Source: Antrihabitans spumae (GTDB lineage Bacteria; Actinomycetota; Actinomycetes; Mycobacteriales; Mycobacteriaceae). Taken from it: DNA of 64,000 nt. Below, piece by piece: positions 25,868 through 34,574 of this stretch. The translations under genes were made by a program, and so were the position numbers. The notes below the pieces were generated by a model. The model was not told the DNA's origin, made no database searches, and saw only the letters and a program-made list of their open reading frames with translations. Numbering within the stretch: the stretch's first letter is position 1; each line of letters starts with the position of its first letter. The stretch is from contig NZ_JBIMSN010000029.1 in assembly GCF_043944905.1 (NCBI RefSeq), forward strand, positions 62,001 through 126,000. Reading direction: 5' to 3'.

Positions 25868-26656
25868 ATGGATTCACCTGACGAGCCGGCTCGGCAGCGC
25901 AAGCACAACCCCAGCCTCACCTCGCGCGAACGCCCTGGTGATGTACGCGATGCTGCGGCCGCCGAGCTTGATGCGCAGGCCACCTCCGGGGACATGGCTG
26001 CTATCGAACGCGACGCCGCTGCTGTCGCGCGCGATGACGTCGGTATCGCTCGCGAAGTGGACGGTGGTGGCGTTGAAGCTGTGGCGGCACACGCTAGGTA
26101 TTGGGCATTGCGAGATCGCCTCGGCGCCGCTTCTGATCGACTTTTCGCAGCCAACATGCGTAGCCATGCTCAAACAGATCGCTCGAACGCTGCCGAGGAC
26201 CGACACGACACATCGATCGATGAACTCACTGGCTCGTACCGGCGAGATTCTGGCCTGATCGAGATTGCGCGCGACCTCGGCGCCGCGCGACGTACCGGCC
26301 AATCCATGGTGCTCGGATTCCTCGACGTCGATGGCCTCAAACAAGTCAACGATCGACATGGGCACGCGGCCGGCGACAATACGTTGCAGGCTGTTTCGGT
26401 AACACTGAGGTCGATGCTGCGTGAGTACGATCTGACGGTTCGCTACGGAGGCGACGAGTTCCTCTTTTCCGTCGTCGGCGCGACCGAACAGGATGCTCGC
26501 ATGCGAATCGAGGCGGTGAACGCTGCTCTGTCCGCGGCGGGACAAAACTCCGTCACCTGCGGCCTTGTCACCATCGGCGTCGACGAGACCCTTGCCGCTG
26601 CCATCGACCGAGCAGACCACCTGCTCTACGAAGGCCGGCCCCACGATGGACCATGA
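25868..26656 (+). CDS. Diguanylate cyclase (GGDEF domain protein)
   Basis: A 262-residue cytoplasmic protein. The first about 110 residues are Ala-rich and charged, with repeated RD/ERD segments that may form a coiled coil or amphipathic helix. The C-terminal GGDEF domain has DVDGLKQVNDRHGHAAGD and an intact active-site loop RYGGDEF near residue 197. The RxxD inhibitory-site motif (REYD) is spaced five residues before GGDEF, so product inhibition by c-di-GMP is expected. No EAL domain or membrane sensor is present. Confidence 0.9.
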   Translation: MDSPDEPARQRKHNPSLTSRERPGDVRDAAAAELDAQATSGDMAAIERDAAAVARDDVGIAREVDGGGVEAVAAHARYWALRDRLGAASDRLFAANMRSHAQTDRSNAAEDRHDTSIDELTGSYRRDSGLIEIARDLGAARRTGQSMVLGFLDVDGLKQVNDRHGHAAGDNTLQAVSVTLRSMLREYDLTVRYGGDEFLFSVVGATEQDARMRIEAVNAALSAAGQNSVTCGLVTIGVDETLAAAIDRADHLLYEGRPHDGP

Positions 26657-26687
26657 GTAGTGCAGCCGCGCTTCACATTTCAGTGCT

Positions 26688-27491
26688 TCAGCTGGCGAAG
26701 AAGTCGATCAGCGCCTTGTTTACGGCATCCGGCTGCTCGAGGTAGCCGAAATGCCCCGCATCCGGAATCTCTTTGTAGACACCACCGGGGATCACGTCGG
26801 CGACCTCGCGCGACAAGTAGGGCGGAATCATCCGATCGTCGGCGAAGCCGATGGACAGACACGGCACCCGGATAGCTCGGTACGCCTCGACCCGGTTGAA
26901 GTCGTGATCCATCTTACGTTGCGCCCGAATACCCGGCGACACAGCACCGCCGGTGAACTCGAAAAGGTCTAGCCAGTCGGCCGCCGACCGCGGATCTGCC
27001 AGCGTTGCCGGTGAGAGGTTCATCACGGCGGTCAGGGCAGCTTCGTACTTCGCCGGCAGTGTCACGCCGCTTGCATCGAGTTCGTGTTCGCCGAGCGAGA
27101 GAGTCTTCTGAAACTGATCCAACCTGCCGTGCCCGGCCATGAAGACCGCCTTCCGGACCAGTTCCGGCCTGGCGAGGGCCAATTCCTGAGCGACTCGCGA
27201 GCCCATCGACGTGCCTGCGACGAACGCCGGACCCTCGTTCAAGTGCGTGATGAGGCCGGCCGTATCTGCAACCAAGTCGCTGATCTGCATGCCGTTGGCG
27301 CTCTCGGTCGAGGGAGCAATGCCACGGTTGTCGAACGTGCACACGCGATAACCGGCACTGACCAGCGCGGGCACCTGATGCAGACCCCACACGCGGCCAG
27401 GGCTTCCGGTCCCCATGATGAGGACGACCAGTTGCCCGGTCCCTTTGACCTGATAGTTCAGCGAAATACCGTTTACAGACGCCGCCGGCAT
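26688..27491 (-). CDS. Alpha/beta hydrolase
   Basis: A 267-residue alpha/beta hydrolase. Motifs are an oxyanion-hole region IMGTGSPGRVWG near residue 28, the nucleophile elbow GTSMGSRVAQ near residue 93 and the catalytic His in PDAGHFGYLEQP near residue 247. The ATG at 27491 has a strong ribosome site (CAGGAGGGTGAGTCG), which settles the start over an upstream in-frame codon at 27581. The substrate cannot be deduced; ester hydrolases and haloperoxidase-like proteins share these motifs. Confidence 0.87.
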   Translation of the reverse strand: MPAASVNGISLNYQVKGTGQLVVLIMGTGSPGRVWGLHQVPALVSAGYRVCTFDNRGIAPSTESANGMQISDLVADTAGLITHLNEGPAFVAGTSMGSRVAQELALARPELVRKAVFMAGHGRLDQFQKTLSLGEHELDASGVTLPAKYEAALTAVMNLSPATLADPRSAADWLDLFEFTGGAVSPGIRAQRKMDHDFNRVEAYRAIRVPCLSIGFADDRMIPPYLSREVADVIPGGVYKEIPDAGHFGYLEQPDAVNKALIDFFAS

Positions 27492-27651
27492 CGACTCACC
27501 CTCCTGAAAGATCTTGGACGCACGCGAGCGCAGTCCGCAGGCAACGGTAATGCAAGTGCGCAGCAAGTGGCGTCGAGGCAACCAGTTCTCCTAGAGTCGT
27601 CTGCAAAGAAGCTGCGGCCCCTGATCGGGCCGCTATCCGGGAGGAGCCACG

Positions 27652-27819
27652 ATGGCCACCAAAACTGCAGCCGAAATCGCCGAAGAAGATCTCGAGCCCG
27701 TCGCCGACGAGACCGCGCGTCAGGCACAGCGTGTCGTCGCTGCCTACGCAACCGACGCCGACGAATGCCGCATGCTGCTGTCGATGCTCGGAATCGTCGC
27801 CAGCGGTCGCACCGAGTAG
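27652..27819 (+). CDS. Small conserved-looking acidic protein (55 aa) upstream of otsA
   Basis: A 55-residue protein with an excellent ribosome site (GGGAGGAGCC, 4 bases before the ATG). The sequence starts MATKTAAEIAEEDLEP and has one long predicted helix ending CRMLLSMLGIVA. There is no signal peptide. It lies 151 bp upstream of otsA on the same strand and may be co-transcribed or have its own promoter. I do not recognise the family. Confidence 0.6.
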   Translation: MATKTAAEIAEEDLEPVADETARQAQRVVAAYATDADECRMLLSMLGIVASGRTE

Positions 27820-27970
27820 TCGAGCCGCCCTTACGACCGGTGACCAGGCGATGGTTGGGCACCGCTCGTAACGGGAATAGCCGACATAACGCGCACACTC
27901 GAGGGAACATGGTCTCGAACACCGGCGCGTACAACAGCGTCTACAAAGAGCGCATACCAACAGGAGAAAC

Positions 27971-29422
27971 GTGACAGGGTCGGATTTTGTCGTTGTCGCG
28001 AACCGACTTCCGGTAGATCTCGAAACCCTTCCTGACGGCAGTACCCGGTGGAAACGCAGTCCCGGTGGACTTGTCACCGCCCTCGAGCCCATCCTTCGCG
28101 GAACACAAGGTGCGTGGGTCGGGTGGCCGGGTGTTCCCGATGTGGAACCAGAGCCGCTCATCGAGGACGGCGTCGAACTGCATTCCGTGCCGTTGAGCGC
28201 GAAAGAGGTCTCCGACTACTACGAGGGCTTCTCGAACGCCACACTGTGGCCGCTTTACCACGATGTCATCGTCAAACCCGAGTACGACCGCAAGTGGTGG
28301 AGCGCGTACGTCGAGGTCAATCGCCGATTTGCCGAGGCGACCGCCAAGGTTGCCGCCGACGGTGCGACTGTCTGGATCCAGGACTACCAGCTACAACTGG
28401 TGCCGAAGATGCTGCGGATGCTGCGCCCCGACCTCACCATCGGCTTCTTCCTGCACATTCCGTTCCCACCGGTCGAGCTTTTTATGCAGATGCCGTGGCG
28501 GACCGAGATAGTCGAGGGTCTCCTCGGCGCCGACCTGATCGGCTTCCATCTGCCCGGCGGCGCGCAGAACTTCCTGTATCTGGCGAGACGCCTTGCGGGA
28601 CAATCGACATCCCGCGGCAGCATCGGTGTGCGCTCGAAACTCGGTGTCGTTCAAGTGGGTTTCCGTACGGTTCGCGTCGGCGCATTCCCGATTTCGATCG
28701 ATTCCGGACAACTCGACGAGGCATCGAAGAGCAAGTCGATTCGCGACCGCGCCAAGCAGATTCGCAAAGACCTCGGCAGCCCGAAGCACATCATGCTCGG
28801 CGTCGACCGACTCGATTACACGAAGGGCATCGACGTTCGGCTCAACGCCCTGCGCGAACTGCTCGACGAGGGACGTGTCGATCCTGAGGAGACCGCGCTC
28901 GTCCAGCTCGCTACGCCAAGCCGCGAACGTGTCGACAGCTACGTCAAGATGCGCGGTGATATCGAGCAGCAGGTCGGCAGGATCAACGGCGAGTACGCCA
29001 GAGTCGGCCATCCCGTCGTGCACTACTTGCATCGGCCAGTCCCCCGCGACGAACTGATCGCCTTCTTCGTCGCCGCCGACGTCATGCTGGTGACACCGCT
29101 GCGCGACGGTATGAACCTGGTCGCCAAGGAGTACATCGCGTGTCACAGCGATCTCGACGGCGCCCTCGTCCTGAGCGAGTTCACCGGTGCCGCAGCCGAA
29201 TTGCGCCAGGCGTACCTGTGCAATCCGCACGATCTCGACAGCGTGAAGGACGCGATGATGTCTGCGATCGATCAGGATCGTGAGACGCGTCGACGCCTCA
29301 TGCGAGCGCTACGCCGCCAGGTTCTGACACACGACGTCGATCGCTGGGCCAAGTCGTTCCTCAGCGCGCTCGGCAACGGCGAAGTCGGCGGGTCGGCCTT
29401 GATGTCGAACGACGAGAGTTAG
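27971..29422 (+). CDS. otsA: Trehalose-6-phosphate synthase (GT20)
   Basis: A 483-residue glycosyltransferase that joins UDP- or ADP-glucose to glucose-6-phosphate. Family motifs are NRLPVDLE and PGGLVTALEP near the N-terminus, WIQDYQLQLVPKMLR near residue 136, FFLHIPFPPVE near residue 158 and LGVDRLDYTKGIDVR near residue 276. The start is GTG at 27971 with CAGGAGAAAC before it. Trehalose is a stress protectant and a mycolate carrier precursor. The stop overlaps the convergent Mce-associated gene by 4 bp. No otsB phosphatase is in the window. Confidence 0.96.
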   Translation: MTGSDFVVVANRLPVDLETLPDGSTRWKRSPGGLVTALEPILRGTQGAWVGWPGVPDVEPEPLIEDGVELHSVPLSAKEVSDYYEGFSNATLWPLYHDVIVKPEYDRKWWSAYVEVNRRFAEATAKVAADGATVWIQDYQLQLVPKMLRMLRPDLTIGFFLHIPFPPVELFMQMPWRTEIVEGLLGADLIGFHLPGGAQNFLYLARRLAGQSTSRGSIGVRSKLGVVQVGFRTVRVGAFPISIDSGQLDEASKSKSIRDRAKQIRKDLGSPKHIMLGVDRLDYTKGIDVRLNALRELLDEGRVDPEETALVQLATPSRERVDSYVKMRGDIEQQVGRINGEYARVGHPVVHYLHRPVPRDELIAFFVAADVMLVTPLRDGMNLVAKEYIACHSDLDGALVLSEFTGAAAELRQAYLCNPHDLDSVKDAMMSAIDQDRETRRRLMRALRRQVLTHDVDRWAKSFLSALGNGEVGGSALMSNDES

Positions 29423-29925
29423 ATCTTTTCCAGTCCCGAGATGAGCCACTCGCCGTCGGAGCGGTCGAGGCTGACCCGCAGGCGGCTCGCTGTGATCGGG
29501 TTGTTCGGGAACTCCGGACCGGTCGTCAGTTGGTTGAGATAGACGAGCACTACAGCGTCGTCTTCACCCGCTGACGTCACACCCGCGGCCTCGACCGTTG
29601 CAGAGACGTTGACCTGCTTACCCTTGACCGCAGGGATGATCGCGGTCTCGATGACGGTCTTGTACTGCTCCTTGAAATCGCCCGTCAACCTGTTGAGCGC
29701 ATCGTGCAGCTTGGCGTCGGCCGTATCGCCGTCGTAGGCGAACATCTGGACGACGAGTTCCCTTGCCGCGGTTGTCGCGTCGGCTCTTGTTTGTTCGATC
29801 TGCGCGTCTTCGCGGTGATCCATGAAGAGTCGGACAACCGCGAAGGTCAGTGCGACAATCACGACGACCGTTACGGACGCGACCGCAATCCTGACGTAAT
29901 TCCGCTGTGCATCGGTATTGGTCAT
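29419..29925 (-). CDS. Mce-associated membrane protein
   Basis: A 168-residue protein with one N-terminal membrane helix (IAVASVTVVVIVALTFAVV) and an extracytoplasmic domain of the Mce-associated (Mam) fold, with VLVYLNQ and a C-terminal RVSLDRSDGEWLISGLEKI. Mam proteins stabilise Mce complexes. It is the last gene of the mce4 operon and its ATG overlaps the previous stop (ATGA). This matches mycobacterial mce4 loci, which end with two such genes. Confidence 0.85.
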   Translation of the reverse strand: MTNTDAQRNYVRIAVASVTVVVIVALTFAVVRLFMDHREDAQIEQTRADATTAARELVVQMFAYDGDTADAKLHDALNRLTGDFKEQYKTVIETAIIPAVKGKQVNVSATVEAAGVTSAGEDDAVVLVYLNQLTTGPEFPNNPITASRLRVSLDRSDGEWLISGLEKI

Positions 29926-30683
29926 GGCACGAACTCCACCTTCGATGCTGTCATTCGGCCGTCTGCGTCGGTCACTGTCACACGAAGTCGGAACGTGCGG
30001 TTCTGCATCTCGGTCGTCCCCGCGTTGGTGAATTGCATGCCTGCGACGACGAGCACGGTAGCGGTGTCGCCGTCGTCGCTCTCCAGCGCGGATTCGATGA
30101 TGTCGCCCTCCGCGTCGATCTGCAGACGTTGGACGATATCGGCGAGCGGGTCAGATTTGCTCCCGAAGTCCTGCATGAACTCGCCGCTCGATTGATCGAG
30201 CAGCGCCTTGACGTCGTCGCTCGCCGAATCCTTCTTGAAACTCGTCATATTGAGGACGACTTGGCGAGCCGTCTTCACAAACTCGCCGCGCCGCGCGTCG
30301 CGCGAATCGTCGTTGCGCTTGGCGATCGCGAGAACGACCGTCGCAGCGACGAGTGCGACGATCACGAGTGCGGCGGCGCCCGCCAGCACCATGCTGCGCA
30401 CACTCCGCTTGGTCCGCGGCTGCTTCGACTCGGCCTCGGCGGGGGTGGAAACCACAGCTGTCGGGGTCGGCGCCGGGGCACTTTTGGTACTCGAATCAGA
30501 CTTTGCAGCAACGGGTTTGCTCAGTTCGACAGGCTTGCTCGTTGTCGACTTCGTCACCAGCGTTGCGTGGGCTTCACCGGGCGGCGGGCCCGCCGGCCGA
30601 CTCGACCGACGGCGACCGCGGGGCGCGGCGCCTACTGCTTCGTCCGGCTTTTTCTCTGCGTCCTGCTCGTTATCGCTACTCAT
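29922..30683 (-). CDS. Mce-associated membrane protein
   Basis: A 253-residue protein with a long charged, Pro/Ala/Lys-rich cytoplasmic N-terminus (about residues 1-95), a single membrane helix (MVLAGAAALVIVALVAATVVLAIA) and an extracytoplasmic Mam domain ending MTASKVEFVP. The ATG at 30683 overlaps the mce4F stop (ATGA), which supports this start over one 33 bp upstream. It probably assists assembly or stability of the Mce4 transporter. Confidence 0.85.
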   Translation of the reverse strand: MSSDNEQDAEKKPDEAVGAAPRGRRRSSRPAGPPPGEAHATLVTKSTTSKPVELSKPVAAKSDSSTKSAPAPTPTAVVSTPAEAESKQPRTKRSVRSMVLAGAAALVIVALVAATVVLAIAKRNDDSRDARRGEFVKTARQVVLNMTSFKKDSASDDVKALLDQSSGEFMQDFGSKSDPLADIVQRLQIDAEGDIIESALESDDGDTATVLVVAGMQFTNAGTTEMQNRTFRLRVTVTDADGRMTASKVEFVP

Positions 30684-32092
30684 AATCCCAATTGCTCGGT
30701 CATCACTGTTTGCCATCCGGTCGATGGCTTCTCTCCACTATCCTGCGCCAGGCTGGGTTCTTGATAGGTCTGGCCATCCGGACCGATGAAGATTCCATTC
30801 TGCGGATCGTATGGCCGCGCGGTCGCACCGGGTGCAGGAGCACCCTGCTCATAGCTGCTCGGCGTGAAGCCCTCGTAAGGTTGCGGCGGTCCGATCGCCG
30901 GGTTGTTGCCGAGTGGGACGTATCCCTCGGCGCTGCGGCATATTTCGGGGCTCGGCGCGCGCTTCCCTGGAACTTCCATACAAGGGGTGTTGCGCGCACC
31001 ACGGACTGCCTCAGGACCTTCCGGGGCAACCTTGCAGAACAATCCGGGCGGCGTCGGCGGCACGCTGTAATCGGTGAAGGCGCGACGCTGATCGGGCGGC
31101 AGAAAGCCGGTTGTGCATGCCGGTGGATCGTTGAGTTCCAGATGGAAGTCCACCAGCGCGCCTTCGTCGAGCGGCCCGCTCGTCACCGCTGTGTAGAGCG
31201 CGGCGATGAGCGGCGGATAAACCACGAGGATCTGTTCGATGCCCGAGTGATAGATCGCGCTAACCTCACCAACGCTCACCAGGTTGGCGAGGAAGATCGG
31301 CAATGTCGGCCGCAGGTCCTGGAACAGCTGGTTCGCCTCGTTCGCGGCGCCGGGGCCACGTTCGATCACCGATCGAAGAACAGGATCGCTCACGCGCAGT
31401 TGATCGGTGAACGTCATCAGATCTTGGGTCCAGCTGCGGATCGCGTCGCTCGTATCGACCTGGGTGTCCAACAGCGGACCGACCTGGTCGATGAGGGTCT
31501 TCGTCTGTTCCGAGTTCGCGTCCGCTTCCTGGATGAAGAGGTAGGCGGAATCGAGGAATTTCTGCAGGTCCGGCCCTGCACCGTTGAACGCTTTGAACGC
31601 CTCGTCGACGACGGTCGCAAGGCGCGTATCGGCGATACCGCGGAGCAGTCGGTCCATCTGATCGAGCATCGGACCGACGTCCTGCGGGAGGGCGGTATTG
31701 CTGACCGCGACCGTGTCGCCGTCGCGGAAGTCGGGCCCCTCGTCGGAATTGGGAATCAGGTCGACGTACTGCTCGCCGACCGCCGAGACGCTTTTGACGA
31801 CGGCTCGCGAATCCGCGGGGATCTTGTAGTCGCTGCCGATCGACAGTTCCGCGTCGACACCCGTCGGGGTCAGCCGAACAGCTTCTACCTCACCGACATT
31901 CGTGCCGCGGTAGGACACGTTGGCGTGCGAGTACAGACCGCCGGTCGACTCGAGCTGCACGGTGATCTTGTAGCGTCCGATGCCGAGCATCGCAGGCGCC
32001 TTGACGTAGATCGTCGCCATGGCGACGACGCCTATCACGGTCAGTACCGAGAAGATGATCAATTGCCAGCGAACGAATCTCGAAAGCATCAT
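30680..32092 (-). CDS. mce4F: MCE family protein Mce4F
   Basis: A 470-residue MCE protein with an N-terminal membrane helix (LIIFSVLTVIGVVAMATIYV) and an MCE domain (about residues 36-115: YKITVQLESTGGLYSHANVSYRG, then GEVEAVRL). A long helical region follows, then a Pro-rich C-terminus. With Mce4A-E it forms the hexameric ring and channel that carries sterols across the periplasm to the YrbE4 permease. It overlaps mce4E upstream and the Mam gene downstream by 4 bp each. Confidence 0.9.
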   Translation of the reverse strand: MMLSRFVRWQLIIFSVLTVIGVVAMATIYVKAPAMLGIGRYKITVQLESTGGLYSHANVSYRGTNVGEVEAVRLTPTGVDAELSIGSDYKIPADSRAVVKSVSAVGEQYVDLIPNSDEGPDFRDGDTVAVSNTALPQDVGPMLDQMDRLLRGIADTRLATVVDEAFKAFNGAGPDLQKFLDSAYLFIQEADANSEQTKTLIDQVGPLLDTQVDTSDAIRSWTQDLMTFTDQLRVSDPVLRSVIERGPGAANEANQLFQDLRPTLPIFLANLVSVGEVSAIYHSGIEQILVVYPPLIAALYTAVTSGPLDEGALVDFHLELNDPPACTTGFLPPDQRRAFTDYSVPPTPPGLFCKVAPEGPEAVRGARNTPCMEVPGKRAPSPEICRSAEGYVPLGNNPAIGPPQPYEGFTPSSYEQGAPAPGATARPYDPQNGIFIGPDGQTYQEPSLAQDSGEKPSTGWQTVMTEQLGL

Positions 32093-33312
32093 GGTGTCGG
32101 CACCCCCGGCAACGGAACCGTGATGCCCGGGATCGCAGGCAACCCGGGGATCGGTGGGAGACCAGGGATCGTCGGCGCCGCCGCCGGACCGGCGGGTGGC
32201 GGCGGTCGGAGCGGATCCGCATACGGATCACCCTGTTGCGCTGCGGTTCCCGCACTCGTACCCAATACTCCCTCAGGGCCACCGAGCGAGCCACCGAGCG
32301 GTGTGCCGGTGAGGAAGTTCGCGTCCAGGCGCGGGCCAGTGAGGTCGAGCATCATCATCAGGTTCGCGTAGTCGCCCTTGATCGCGTGATCCATGGTCTT
32401 CATCGGGAACGGGAAAGTGATGAGCAGGCTGAGCACATTTGTAAGGTCGTCACCGGTGTCGGCAAGCGATTTGAGCACTGGTGCAAGACTTTTGAGATTC
32501 GCCTTGAGATCTTCCCCGCTGCTGTCGATCAACCGTGTTGCCGTGTCGCTCAATACACCGAGGGCGACGAGAGCATTCGTGAGGTTCGGTCGCTGTTCGA
32601 CGAGAACCTGTAGCGCAGGGTGGATCTGCTCGAGCGCTGCGGCGAGCGTGTCCTTCTCCTGGGCAAAGGTGACGGCCACCCGGTCGAGGCCTGACAGCGC
32701 GGCAACGATGTCGCCCTTCTGCGCATCGAGCTTCGTCACCAGCTCGGTGATCTGTGGGAGCAGATCGTGCACCGCTCCCTCGCGTCCGTCCAGCGCAATG
32801 TTCAGTTCGCGTGTGATGTCCTGCAGCTGAGCCAATCCGCCACCGTTGAGCACGACCGACAGCGACGACAGCGTCTGCTCCGTTGTCGGGTACGCGCCTG
32901 CCCGATCGAGCGGTATGACGTCGCCGCCCTTCAGTACACCCTCGGGCTTCTGATCCGTCGGTGGCGCAAGCTCCAAGTGGTTGGAGCCGAGCAGGCTGGT
33001 CTGCCCGATCTTCGCCACAGCGTTGGCGGGCAATTCGACACCGGGATTGATCGACACCGTCACCAGCGCGTGCCAACCTTCGACCGTGATGTCCTGCACC
33101 GACCCGACCGTCACGTCGTCCACTCGCACAGGCGAATTAGGCGACAGAGTCGTCACGTTCGGCATCTGGATTCGGACTTGGTACGACCCGTCACCTGTTC
33201 CTTCGGCGCCCGGCAGCGGCAGCGAGTTCAAGCTTTCCCAGCCGCATCCGGACGCTCCGATGCCTACGGTCGCGACAACTGTCGCAATGATCAACCGCTG
33301 ACGACGCTTCAC
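32089..33312 (-). CDS. mce4E: MCE family lipoprotein Mce4E
   Basis: A 407-residue MCE lipoprotein (LprN-type). The signal peptide ends in the lipobox ASGC (Cys 23), followed by an MCE domain with YQVRIQMPNVTTLSPNSPVR and LLGSNHLELAPP. Then come helical coils and a Pro/Gly-rich C-terminus (PTIPGLPPIPGLPAIPG). The GTG at 33312 overlaps the mce4D stop (GTGA). The mce E position encoding the lipoprotein fits the canonical operon. Confidence 0.92.
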   Translation of the reverse strand: MKRRQRLIIATVVATVGIGASGCGWESLNSLPLPGAEGTGDGSYQVRIQMPNVTTLSPNSPVRVDDVTVGSVQDITVEGWHALVTVSINPGVELPANAVAKIGQTSLLGSNHLELAPPTDQKPEGVLKGGDVIPLDRAGAYPTTEQTLSSLSVVLNGGGLAQLQDITRELNIALDGREGAVHDLLPQITELVTKLDAQKGDIVAALSGLDRVAVTFAQEKDTLAAALEQIHPALQVLVEQRPNLTNALVALGVLSDTATRLIDSSGEDLKANLKSLAPVLKSLADTGDDLTNVLSLLITFPFPMKTMDHAIKGDYANLMMMLDLTGPRLDANFLTGTPLGGSLGGPEGVLGTSAGTAAQQGDPYADPLRPPPPAGPAAAPTIPGLPPIPGLPAIPGITVPLPGVPTP

Positions 33313-34574
33313 CGGCCACCACCAGGCAGCAGTAGCGAGCCGAGGTCGAGCGGCGCGGGCGCGGTCACGGGACCGACAGGAGGTCCGCGCTTGGGAATCT
33401 CCGCTTCGAGTGACGGCGGGCTGTATTCGATCTGATTCGGGAACGCGTGCACGCCGGACGCCGGATTCAGCAGCAGCGGTGGGTAATTCAGCGCCAACGT
33501 ATTCATCACCGGCGCAAGCAGCTGTGCACAGAGGTCGGCGCTGCGCTGCGACTCGTTGCTTTCCAAGCTCTGGATGGAGCCGCAGATGAAATTGATCGGA
33601 TTCGCGAAGTTGCCCAAAGCGATTGCGCCGGTGAGTGTTCCCTGGGCCGGCTTGTAGATCTGATAGAAATTCGCCAGCGCCGTCGGGCCGACGTGGAGGA
33701 CCTGTTCGAGTTCCGGGCGCTTCTCGGCAAGCACAGCCGTCGCATCCGCGAGCCTGCCGACGCTCTCGCTCAGCGATTCCCGGTTGTCGGTGACGAACCG
33801 CTGCACATCGCCGAGCGCCGCATCGAGATCGCTCAGGGCAGTGCCGAGTGCATCCGAACTCGACGCAAGCACGTCGGACACCGAGGCGAGCCGATTGCCG
33901 AATTGGACAATCTCCACATTGCTGTTGGACAGCGCGGATACAAACGCCTGCAGATTCCGAACGGTGGCGAAGAGGTCGGTCCGGCCGTCGGACAGGATCC
34001 TGATCGTGTCCGACAACTCGTGCAGCGTCTCCCGCAACTTCTGGCCGTTGCCGTCCAAGTTGTCCGCCGCTGTGTTCACGAAGCGGCCGAACGAGCCCTG
34101 TTCGTCGTTTTCTACCGGGCCCAAAGCTGTGGACAGTTTGGTCAGTTCGGCTTTGATGTCGTCCCATTCGACAGGCACGGCAACGCGATCCAACGGTATG
34201 ACCCCGTCGTCCGACATGGCCGGACCGCCGTCGTACACCGGCGTCAGCTGGACGAACCTGGCCGAAACCAGCGACGCCGCGATGATGACGGCACGAGCGT
34301 CTGCAGGTATCTCGACGGCGGAGTCGACCGACATCGTCACTTTCGCGGAGTCGGCGCCCGGTTCGATCGAGTCGATTTTTCCGACGTTCACGCCGAGAAC
34401 GCGTACATCGTCGCCCGCGTACAGACCAGTCGTTGACGGGAAGTACGCGACGATCCTGGTCTTGCTCACGCGGGTCAGGTAGACGTAGGCGGCGACGGCA
34501 ACGAGGGCAAGTACCAATGCCGCAGCAGTGGCGATGAGCCACTTGCGATTGGGGCGCGTAGCTGTCGTGGTCAT
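33309..34574 (-). CDS. mce4D: MCE family protein Mce4D
   Basis: A 421-residue MCE protein with an N-terminal helix (WLIATAAALVLALVAVAAYVYL), an MCE domain (RIVAYFPSTTGLYAGDDVRV, then VNVGKIDSIEPGAD) and a long helical needle region with repeated Asp/Leu heptads. The ATG at 34574 sits in an ATGA overlap with mce4C, so the longer frame upstream is discarded. It is a structural subunit of the Mce4 sterol importer. Confidence 0.92.
   Translation of the reverse strand: MTTTATRPNRKWLIATAAALVLALVAVAAYVYLTRVSKTRIVAYFPSTTGLYAGDDVRVLGVNVGKIDSIEPGADSAKVTMSVDSAVEIPADARAVIIAASLVSARFVQLTPVYDGGPAMSDDGVIPLDRVAVPVEWDDIKAELTKLSTALGPVENDEQGSFGRFVNTAADNLDGNGQKLRETLHELSDTIRILSDGRTDLFATVRNLQAFVSALSNSNVEIVQFGNRLASVSDVLASSSDALGTALSDLDAALGDVQRFVTDNRESLSESVGRLADATAVLAEKRPELEQVLHVGPTALANFYQIYKPAQGTLTGAIALGNFANPINFICGSIQSLESNESQRSADLCAQLLAPVMNTLALNYPPLLLNPASGVHAFPNQIEYSPPSLEAEIPKRGPPVGPVTAPAPLDLGSLLLPGGGR

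Noticed and set aside
33313..34542. Extended frame in front of mce4E suggesting an 817-residue protein
   Set aside because: The extra part lies in another frame across mce4D and is low-complexity Arg-rich; the GTGA overlap and lipoprotein signal fix the mce4E start at 33312.
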